Of a stretch of DNA of 9,923 nt, positions 4,984-9,923 are shown piece after piece (within the stretch, counting starts at the first letter, position 1; every line of letters starts with the position of its first letter). The stretch comes from JAUVXY01 sp964392345 (lineage in GTDB: Bacteria > Actinomycetota > Humimicrobiia > Humimicrobiales > Humimicrobiaceae), in the NCBI GenBank assembly GCA_964392345.1, contig CAYMPQ010000065.1, positions 1-9,923 of the forward strand. The letters are read 5' to 3'. Made by a program: the position numbers and the translations under genes. The notes beneath the pieces were generated by a model. That model worked only from the letters and a program-made list of their open reading frames with translations, was not told where the DNA came from and did not search any database.

Positions 4984-6470
4984 TATCTTGGAGACCAGCA
5001 AGGGTCTCCATCCCATGAATAATTATTTGTAAGTCTTGTCTTATTTTTCCCATCAGCATCCATAACATAGATTTCACAGTCTGATACAAAGGCAATCTTA
5101 GATCCATCAGGAGACCAACTAGAGAACTGAACACGTGAATCATTATCTGTAAGTCTTAGCTGGTTACTCCCATCAGCATCCATGACATAGATTTCACCGT
5201 ATCCATCACGTTCAGACATAAACGCAATCTTGGATCCATCAGGAGACCAGTAATAGCCTCCATCCCATGAATCATTATCCGTGAGTCTTACCTTGTTTTT
5301 TCCATCAGCATCAATAACATAGATTTCAAAGTTCATACCTTGATACGATTCAAATGCAATCTTGGGCCCATCAGGAGACCATCTGGGATTTGAATCATAT
5401 AAATCATTATCTGTAAGTCTTATCTGGTTACTCCCATCAGAATCCATGACATAGATTTCACCATTTCCATCACGGTCGGAATCAAACGCAATCTTGGATC
5501 CATCAGGAGACCAGCTAGGGTTTGATTCATATGAATTATTATTTGTAAGTTTTACCTTGTTTTTTTCATCATAATCCATGACATAGATTTCACTATTTCC
5601 ATCACGGTTAGATTCAAAGGCAATTTTAGACCAATCCGGTGATAATGAAAGACTCCAAGTATTTGAACCGGTATCTGTAAGTCTTATCTGATTACTTCCG
5701 TCAGAATCCATGACATAGATTTCATAGTTCATACCTTCTTGATACGATTCAAAGGCAATTTTAGACCCATCAGGAGACCAGCGAGGCGCAATATCCTCTG
5801 AATCATTGTCCGTAAGTCTTATCTGGTTACTCCCATCAGCATTCATGACATAGATTTCACTATTTCCATCACGATTAGATGTAAAGGCAATCTTAGGTCC
5901 AGCCGGACTGACAACGGCTTCTTCTTTTATTTCATCTGACAGTACTGTTTCTTTTTCTCCCCGGTTTCTAAAAAAATAATCAAAATATGATATAACTTCA
6001 AACGGTAACGCCGCTACAAGCGTGCCTTCTACATATACTCTGTATTCATAACTTCCGGGATGAAGAAATGCCCATTCCAAAGCTTCCATAACAAAACCAT
6101 CCGATCCGTCTGATGATGTAGCTGTTGAACATCTCTCAACAAAATCATTAGTTTTCAAATCAAGAACCTCTATTTTGAAGATAAAATTCTTTTTATTTTT
6201 AAATGTAACACTCAAAGAAGCCTCCTGGTGTGGCAATAAAGTATTAACACCCCTAAAGAAGCCATGGAGATTTAAGTCTATGCAACAGAAATATTTATCA
6301 AAAAGTTCTTTATCAGGTTTTTCTAAAAGCCCCAGAGCTTCCTCTGACCCAGGTTTCTCTTCTACTGCTGATACTGCAGGCCTGCAGCCACCTGAGCTAA
6401 AAACTGCTACCAATAATATGTTCATTGCTAATATAAGCACCCATAATAATGGTTTTAATGATTTTTTCAT
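4983..6470 (-). CDS. Lipoprotein with N-terminal 'PFEV' domain and seven-repeat TolB/WD40-like propeller
   Basis: The 495-residue protein has a hydrophobic signal (5-24) and a relaxed lipobox, S-G-G-C, with the putative lipidated Cys at 29. Residues 51-159 are the same domain as in the small lipoprotein at 2688-3182, ending in LPFEV. After a charged linker, residues about 188-495 hold seven near-identical blades of ~40 residues with the consensus KIAFxSxRDGxxEIYVMD, then DGSNQIRLTDN and WSPDGS. These are TolB/PD40-type beta-propeller repeats. Blade 7 is shorter (FVSDCEIYV), and the chain stops at WSPR, where the next repeat would begin; the first blade starts with SPAGPKIAF, so ring closure between the ends is plausible. 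No TolB N-terminal domain is present, so this is not TolB itself; a surface binding or sensing role is inferred. The gene lies 81 nt after the anti-sigma gene on the same strand. Confidence 0.85.
   Translation of the reverse strand: MKKSLKPLLWVLILAMNILLVAVFSSGGCRPAVSAVEEKPGSEEALGLLEKPDKELFDKYFCCIDLNLHGFFRGVNTLLPHQEASLSVTFKNKKNFIFKIEVLDLKTNDFVERCSTATSSDGSDGFVMEALEWAFLHPGSYEYRVYVEGTLVAALPFEVISYFDYFFRNRGEKETVLSDEIKEEAVVSPAGPKIAFTSNRDGNSEIYVMNADGSNQIRLTDNDSEDIAPRWSPDGSKIAFESYQEGMNYEIYVMDSDGSNQIRLTDTGSNTWSLSLSPDWSKIAFESNRDGNSEIYVMDYDEKNKVKLTNNNSYESNPSWSPDGSKIAFDSDRDGNGEIYVMDSDGSNQIRLTDNDLYDSNPRWSPDGPKIAFESYQGMNFEIYVIDADGKNKVRLTDNDSWDGGYYWSPDGSKIAFMSERDGYGEIYVMDADGSNQLRLTDNDSRVQFSSWSPDGSKIAFVSDCEIYVMDADGKNKTRLTNNYSWDGDPCWSPR
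5040..5910 (-). repeat. Seven tandem ~120-135-bp repeats inside the propeller gene
   Basis: The plus-strand word ACATAGATTTCA occurs seven times, about 120-135 bases apart, with long conserved flanks such as CCATCAGGAGACCA. Blades fall into two interleaved kinds: 'GSNQIRLTD' in blades 1, 2, 4 and 6, and 'KNKVRLT' variants in 3, 5 and 7. Blades 2 and 5 also share FESYQ...GMN. This indicates recent expansion by duplication of repeat groups. Confidence 0.8.
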
Positions 6471-6542
6471 TTTCGTTTCTTCTTTTTATTTGTGTTATGA
6501 TTTAATAGAAAAGTACTAAAAATTTATTTTAATGATTATAAT

Positions 6543-6549
6543 ACTCCTT
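6543..6549 (-). promoter_or_regulatory. Orphan Shine-Dalgarno after the anti-sigma gene
   Basis: The minus strand carries AAGGAGT three bases after the TGA of the anti-sigma gene, but no ATG, GTG or TTG follows at usable distance. The frame beginning ATC ATT AAA stops within a few codons. It may be the trace of a lost downstream gene or of a deleted start. Confidence 0.35.
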
Positions 6550-6551
6550 AT

Positions 6552-7580
6552 TCAATATTTACCAACAACACTGCCTAGTGTTGCATATTTGATAAACGGC
6601 TTATCCTTTAATTGAGCAATATTATCAGGGCTACCCACAAGTACTGCTCCCTGGATATAAATATCTGATTCATCAAGATTGCCGTCACTCCCGGCCATTT
6701 TTATATATATATCTTTATAAAAATTCTCTGTATCTTTTAACAATGTAAGTGCTCTAATAAAAACTTCTTCAGGTTTTTCAACTATTTCCCCCCACTCATC
6801 TAATAGTTTGATTCCATGAATATCGTTTTCACCACATGCCCGCTTTTGCTCTTTAAGGCTCTCCTTTTCATTTGAGCTTTTATCATCAACCCAGTAAAAT
6901 GTGGCAAGATCTTTTGGAATAAGCATCTTGGCATTATTTAACGAGTATTCCTTATCAAAGGATATGCCAATCTCAACTATTTTATCATTTGATATCTGGC
7001 TTAACAATTCCATATCGTTGATACCGTTTTTATATTCTACGTATGGATAGTAAAAGGTCATATATCTAAGGCCATATACACTGCTCTGCCTATTTTTCAA
7101 CTCGGTACTTATACTATCATCTTCAATCTGTTGAGCAATCGCTCCACCCCCAAAAACCCCACTACGAAAGTTAAAAAGCCCAAATACTCTTTTTTCAGTT
7201 CCTGCATATAAAATTCGGCCGTTCAAATTTTTATATGTTGTACACTCAAGCTCACCCTTAAACAGGTCATTGTAGCGGGAATACTCACCGATATACCTGT
7301 TTGGATATCCTATTCTATAATAATTGCTTAATCTATTTTCTTCGATTATCTGTTTTGATTGGCAATAATCAAAGCTAAGAGAATCAATTGTGATATACAC
7401 TGCAAATAAAACAACAATTGCTACCGCTGCAGATATAAGAATTATTTTTAAATAAAATAATATTTTATTCTTTCTTAAGATTTTTTCCATCCTGCCATCT
7501 TTTGCTTCATTAAAAAGTTTATCAATTTTATCTTCCTCTTGAATGCTTTCATTATTAACATTTTTATCTGTTTTTTTCAT
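6552..7580 (-). CDS. Membrane anti-sigma factor, Sigma_reg_N/Sigma_reg_C type
   Basis: The ATG at 7580 is chosen because GGGAGG lies eight bases upstream and it gives a normal MKKTDKN start. The frame is open further upstream (to 7661), but only as the sigma gene in another frame. The 342-residue protein has a charged cytoplasmic N-terminus (1-40) with LFNEAKDGRMEKILRKNK, one transmembrane helix (about 41-66, LKIILISAAVAIVVLFAVYI) and a large extracellular part. Its end (about 220-342) has the Sigma_reg_C pattern: AKMLIPKDLATFYWVDD, GIKLLDEWG, FIRALTLLK, YKDIYIKM, IYIQGAVLVGSPDNIAQLKD and FIKYATLGSVVG. In this family the N-terminal region binds the partner ECF sigma factor and the outer part senses an envelope signal (family knowledge). 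The start overlaps the sigma gene by 17 bp, which indicates translational coupling. Confidence 0.88.
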   Translation of the reverse strand: MKKTDKNVNNESIQEEDKIDKLFNEAKDGRMEKILRKNKILFYLKIILISAAVAIVVLFAVYITIDSLSFDYCQSKQIIEENRLSNYYRIGYPNRYIGEYSRYNDLFKGELECTTYKNLNGRILYAGTEKRVFGLFNFRSGVFGGGAIAQQIEDDSISTELKNRQSSVYGLRYMTFYYPYVEYKNGINDMELLSQISNDKIVEIGISFDKEYSLNNAKMLIPKDLATFYWVDDKSSNEKESLKEQKRACGENDIHGIKLLDEWGEIVEKPEEVFIRALTLLKDTENFYKDIYIKMAGSDGNLDESDIYIQGAVLVGSPDNIAQLKDKPFIKYATLGSVVGKY

Positions 7581-8073
7581 ATTGATTATCCTCCCATAAT
7601 TTTTTAAAAGTTTTTCGTGCTCTATATAAAGATGTTTTAATGGTATTCTCGTCAGTATCAAACAATTTACTTATATCCCGGCAAGATAAACCTACATAAT
7701 ATTTTAGTATCAATATTGATTTTTGGCTGTCCTTTAGCTTGTTAAATATCTCCCGGACTTGTATTCTCATCTCAACCTTTGTAGATTCAAAATTAATATA
7801 ACTTTCATAAAATAATTTATCAGGTGTTTCCACCATCTCCAGACTTATGACAGGTTTTCTTTTCCGGCAGAGGTTATAAAAGCAATTTATTGATACTTTA
7901 AACAGCCATGCTTTTACCTTTCCAGGTATCAATAATTCAAGGTTTTGTAAAGCCTTGCACAGAGTCTCTTGAATAATATCCTCTGCATCTTCACGGGAAG
8001 CACCCATCTTTATAAGATATCTGTATATTATCGTTAAATCATTTTTTATTAATTGACAGAACTCATTGCCAAT
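7564..8073 (-). CDS. ECF-family RNA polymerase sigma factor, probably with a non-AUG (ATT/ATA) start
   Basis: The protein carries sigma region 2 (ASREDAEDIIQETLCKALQ, then AWLFKVSINCFYNLCRKRK) and region 4 (LKDSQKSILILKYYVGLSCR, then FDTDENTIKTSLYRARKTFK, a helix-turn-helix). The first ATG (8007) falls inside region 2.1 and has no Shine-Dalgarno. Upstream the same frame stays open with typical ECF N-terminal sequence (GNEFCQLIKNDLTIIYRYLI) back to ATT 8073 and ATA 8076. GGGGAGG stands 9 and 6 bases before those codons, and an in-frame TAG lies at 8089-8091. No ATG, GTG or TTG exists between that stop and 8007. From ATT the protein has 169 residues, normal for the family. It should direct RNA polymerase to envelope-stress-type promoters and be held by the overlapping anti-sigma gene. 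A point mutation or sequencing error at the start codon is the alternative. Confidence 0.85.
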   Translation of the reverse strand: MGNEFCQLIKNDLTIIYRYLIKMGASREDAEDIIQETLCKALQNLELLIPGKVKAWLFKVSINCFYNLCRKRKPVISLEMVETPDKLFYESYINFESTKVEMRIQVREIFNKLKDSQKSILILKYYVGLSCRDISKLFDTDENTIKTSLYRARKTFKKLWEDNQYEKNR

Positions 8074-8082
8074 TATGTGTAA

Positions 8083-8089
8083 CCTCCCC
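8083..8089 (-). promoter_or_regulatory. Strong Shine-Dalgarno that decides the sigma gene start
   Basis: The minus strand reads GGGGAGG here. It is the only good ribosome binding site for the sigma gene and points to ATA (8076) or ATT (8073) rather than to the internal ATG at 8007. A closer ATG at 8064-8066 is out of frame and yields only five codons. Confidence 0.65.
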
Positions 8090-8100
8090 TACATTAGATT

Positions 8101-8114
8101 TTATGCATGCATAA
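8101..8114. repeat. 14-bp perfect palindrome in the sigma gene leader
   Basis: TTATGCATGCATAA is its own reverse complement. It lies between the putative promoter (8138-8165) and the sigma gene start, so it could be an operator. Short AT-rich palindromes also arise by chance. Confidence 0.35.
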
Positions 8115-8137
8115 TCAAGAGTCATATATATAACACT

Positions 8138-8165
8138 TATATAGTACAAAAGGTAAACAAGGCAA
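8138..8165 (-). promoter_or_regulatory. Candidate sigma-A-type promoter of the sigma/anti-sigma operon
   Basis: On the minus strand TTGCCT (8160-8165) is followed after 16 bases by TATATA (8138-8143). Each hexamer matches four of six consensus bases. It stands about 65 bases before the sigma start. The rest of 8090-8333 holds no gene and no clear terminator for the upstream lipoprotein gene. I saw no convincing ECF-type autoregulated promoter. Confidence 0.3.
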
Positions 8166-8333
8166 TGGAAAAATTTATTATGTACATAAATGACATCTTT
8201 TACTTTTAGTACACAGTAGAGTTTTATTTGTTTTCATTTTTTCCTACTGGCACGATAGTTACAAATTATAAGAAATTATTATAAGGATATTTTTATTACT
8301 CAGGCTAACTTTTATTTAATTTTTGTTGTTAAT

Positions 8334-9374
8334 TTATTCGGTATGTCCCCTAGTTAAAATCTCTCCGGTAATAGCATTAATTATGACTGAAAATCCCATT
8401 GGACCCCATGACCTGTTTATTTCAACATTATCAATATCTATTACCCATTCAAGTTTATCATGTGATACAGATAGTTTTGCAGTAACTTTATGTTTATCTC
8501 TCTCATCTAAATTAGCTTTAAATTCTTCAAATTCTACAGGTTCTGTATCAAAATATACACCACTGTCACCTGGAGGTATTGGCTCATCAGCCCAGCCCAT
8601 TGCTTGTGCTTTTTCATCAACTGTTTTTTCAGATGCCTTTTCTTCTGCTTTTATTATTTCTTTGACCATCTCTTCTGCTTCGTTATATGCAATATCAATT
8701 GCTTCTTCTCTGGTTATCTCTGGTTTTTGCTCAGCAACTTCATAATTTCCCTCTATAGCACAATAAAAAAGGATTTCTCCGTATTTATCAATGTGTATAT
8801 CAATATAATATCCGGTATAAGTTCCTGATTCATTTTTCTGTTCAAACCTTATAGAAAACCAATTAGGTGCAGCTTCTTCTGGTTCTGAAGTGTAATCATA
8901 TACTTTAATTTCTACATCATAATCAAAAAAGTTTTCAAAACATTTTCTAATTAAATTTTTAGCAATTTCAAGGGCTTGATCTTTATTTATTCTTTTAGCT
9001 TCTTTTTTAAATGGCGGCTCGCCTATCATTATCATACCTACAAAATTCTTTGTATTAGAATCTATGTGGTACTCATATAAATTATCTTTATACAAATAGG
9101 ATCCTTCTTCAACTATTTCATGTATACCTTTATATTCAATACTTCCATGGTTGGTTCCTACTATGTTTTTAATCTTTTCCAACCCTTCTTGTACTGTTGC
9201 TTTATCTGATACCTCCTCAGGCTCTTCAACAGTAATCTCCTCTGCAGTTTCTTTTACCGTTTCTTCTATCGTTTGATCAGCAGGACCTGGTGGGCTGCAG
9301 GAGAAAGAACAAAAAGTTATAATTATTGTTAAGATAAATAAAGGTATTAAATAGCGATTTATTTTAACTTTCAT
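8334..9374 (-). CDS. PepSY-like lipoprotein
   Basis: The ATG at 9374 is preferred over the adjacent TTG (9377) because AGGAG sits five bases before the ATG but only two before the TTG. The 346-residue protein has a hydrophobic signal (8-22) with putative lipidated Cys at 26 (S-F-S-C-S-P-P, a relaxed lipobox), then a Glu/Thr-rich linker to about residue 60. Two PepSY-like units follow. Unit 1 (about 129-205) has INKDQALEIAKNLIRK, NWFSIRFEQK and YYIDIHIDKYGEILFY. Unit 2 (about 219-340) has ITREEAIDIAYNEAEEM, LEWVIDIDNVEI and FSVIINAITGEIL. The helix-plus-sheet order with a closing 'aTGEil' strand is typical of PepSY/YcdB-like extracellular proteins. The frameshifted protein at 3885-4731 is a relative. 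It has its own promoter and lies upstream of, but apparently not in, the sigma operon. Function unknown; protease modulation is a family suggestion only. Confidence 0.8.
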   Translation of the reverse strand: MKVKINRYLIPLFILTIIITFCSFSCSPPGPADQTIEETVKETAEEITVEEPEEVSDKATVQEGLEKIKNIVGTNHGSIEYKGIHEIVEEGSYLYKDNLYEYHIDSNTKNFVGMIMIGEPPFKKEAKRINKDQALEIAKNLIRKCFENFFDYDVEIKVYDYTSEPEEAAPNWFSIRFEQKNESGTYTGYYIDIHIDKYGEILFYCAIEGNYEVAEQKPEITREEAIDIAYNEAEEMVKEIIKAEEKASEKTVDEKAQAMGWADEPIPPGDSGVYFDTEPVEFEEFKANLDERDKHKVTAKLSVSHDKLEWVIDIDNVEINRSWGPMGFSVIINAITGEILTRGHTE

Positions 9375-9442
9375 CAATACTCCTGTTCACTCAGATTTAT
9401 TATGATAAGATAATAATTTATTTTATTTCTATTTATATGCTT

Positions 9443-9471
9443 ATTATATATATACGATAGACGTCTTACAA
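9443..9471 (-). promoter_or_regulatory. Sigma-A-type promoter of the PepSY-like lipoprotein gene
   Basis: On the minus strand TTGTAA (9466-9471) and a consensus TATAAT (9443-9448) are separated by the ideal 17 bases. The -10 lies about 68 bases before the ATG at 9374. An AGACGTCT palindrome falls in the spacer. Confidence 0.65.
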
Positions 9472-9574
9472 TAATTAAGGTAAGAAAGCGGCTTACCATG
9501 CTGCAAACAAACCAGTTGAGGATATAATTAATTTAATATAAGTTAATAAACATATAAGACAAGTATGTCAGAAG

Positions 9575-9604
9575 TGGCTCCCCCGAGGTGTGAAATTTCG
9601 AACC
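9575..9604 (-). other. tRNA-3'-end-like stretch
   Basis: On the minus strand the sequence starts GGTTCGAAATTTC and ends CCTCGGGGGAGCCA. It combines a T-loop-like TTCGAAA with an acceptor/discriminator/CCA-like end. The spacing is about five bases too long for a T-stem plus acceptor, and no anticodon or D arm is found upstream, so it is not a tRNA gene. It may be a decayed attachment-site copy or chance. The remaining intergenic sequence (9375-9657) shows only the promoter at 9443-9471 and a small hairpin at 9479-9497. Confidence 0.2.
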
Positions 9605-9657
9605 ATTATCTTTTAAAGCAACTAAATGAAATAAAAAAATATTTTATAAATGAATAA

Positions 9658-9881
9658 TCATGCCATTATCTTATCTTTAGGTACTTTTAGGATATCACTA
9701 AAAAACATAACTTCTTTTCCAATTTTAAATATATTGGCTGAATAGTTTAAATTATAACTAATAGATAGTCTATTTTTATATAATTCCTTTATCTCTGGAA
9801 CACAATCATAGGTTAATTTCTATATTGGTAAATCATTTCAATTCTATTAATCAGAACTTCTTTATTAAACCTAGTGTCCTG
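9658..9881 (-). pseudogene. Frameshifted 3' remnant of an unrecognised gene
   Basis: The minus strand reads FNKEVLINRIEMIYQYR in one frame, and after an A-run at 9817-9819 continues in another frame as LTYDCVPEIKELYKNRLSIS, then NIFKIGKEVMFFSDILKVPK, DKIMA and a TGA (9658-9660). Adding one A to the run joins both parts into a single 75-codon frame (Q-Y-R-K-L-T-Y). The composition is protein-like, with alternating charged and hydrophobic residues, but I recognise no family. Upstream the frame begins directly after a TGA inside the inverted repeat at 9878-9900, so the 5' part seems cut off there. A homopolymer sequencing error could explain the frameshift but not the missing 5' end. Confidence 0.45.
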
Positions 9882-9900
9882 TCAATCCTCATTTGACGGG
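9878..9900. repeat. Imperfect inverted repeat, possible insertion-sequence end
   Basis: CCTGTCAA (9878-9885) and TTGACGGG (9893-9900) match in seven of eight positions. Just before it the plus strand reads TAGTGTCCTGTCAA, which looks like a terminal repeat next to a TA dinucleotide. The gene remnant at 9658-9881 stops being coding at this point. The rest of any element lies outside the window, so this stays tentative. Confidence 0.3.
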
Positions 9901-9923
9901 TAAAGCCTTTTCAGCTTAATCCT

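Noticed and set aside
5040..5910. CRISPR array, because of regularly spaced repeats
   Set aside because: The repeats are in-frame propeller blades of a continuous coding sequence, and the sequence between the short words is also conserved.
6175..6519. 114-codon plus-strand ORF
   Set aside because: It is antisense to the N-terminal part of the propeller lipoprotein gene, which has clear domain evidence.
8323..8828. Two plus-strand ORFs (140 and 74 codons)
   Set aside because: Both are antisense to the PepSY-like lipoprotein; their Ser-rich and Phe/Cys-rich compositions are typical of shadows of Glu/Lys-rich coding.
9575..9604. A genuine tRNA gene
   Set aside because: The T-stem spacing is wrong and no anticodon or D arm can be folded from the adjoining sequence.

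Overview
The window is AT-rich DNA with Shine-Dalgarno-led genes, many small lipoproteins, and an ECF sigma/anti-sigma pair of the Sigma_reg type that is common in Firmicutes. This fits an uncultured low-GC, Gram-positive-like (monoderm) bacterium. No 16S rRNA, ribosomal or other phylogenetic marker is present, so the lineage stays open. Intact genes, truncated genes and recombinase remnants are mixed, which is typical of an accessory region.

Left part (1-3870). A HicA-like toxin gene runs off the left edge on the minus strand and has a perfect 26-bp palindrome just upstream of its start. A debris field follows (about 180-950) with two minus-strand 3'-end fragments of tyrosine recombinase genes and an unrecognised coding fragment. 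Three plus-strand lipoprotein genes come next: a small helical lipoprotein, an NTF2-like plus PDZ lipoprotein, and a small lipoprotein whose domain recurs at the N-terminus of the propeller protein further right. This trio lies between two directly oriented copies of a recombinase 3'-end sequence (about 473-630 and 3182-3335). Next to the second copy, two different recombinase fragments diverge from one perfect 20-bp palindrome at 3345-3364. A C-terminal remnant of a probable caspase/CHAT-fold protein follows.

Middle (3885-4800). A membrane-anchored PepSY-like protein gene is broken near its 3' end by a frameshift around 4558-4572. A strong bidirectional terminator at 4765-4794 separates it from the convergent minus-strand genes.

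Right part (4983-9374, minus strand). An ECF sigma factor gene overlaps its anti-sigma gene by 17 bp. A lipoprotein with a seven-repeat TolB/WD40-like propeller lies 81 nt downstream and may be co-transcribed. The sigma gene seems to lack an ATG/GTG/TTG start at its true 5' end: a strong Shine-Dalgarno sits before in-frame ATA/ATT codons. A second PepSY-like lipoprotein, with its own good sigma-A-type promoter, lies upstream. The right edge (9375-9923) holds a short tRNA-3'-end-like stretch, a frameshifted gene remnant and an inverted repeat that may be an insertion-sequence end.

Taken together, most intact proteins are predicted to be exported (four lipoproteins and a propeller lipoprotein) or membrane-anchored (anti-sigma factor). 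A reasonable inference is an envelope-facing module controlled by an ECF sigma factor, embedded in a zone repeatedly rearranged by site-specific recombinases.
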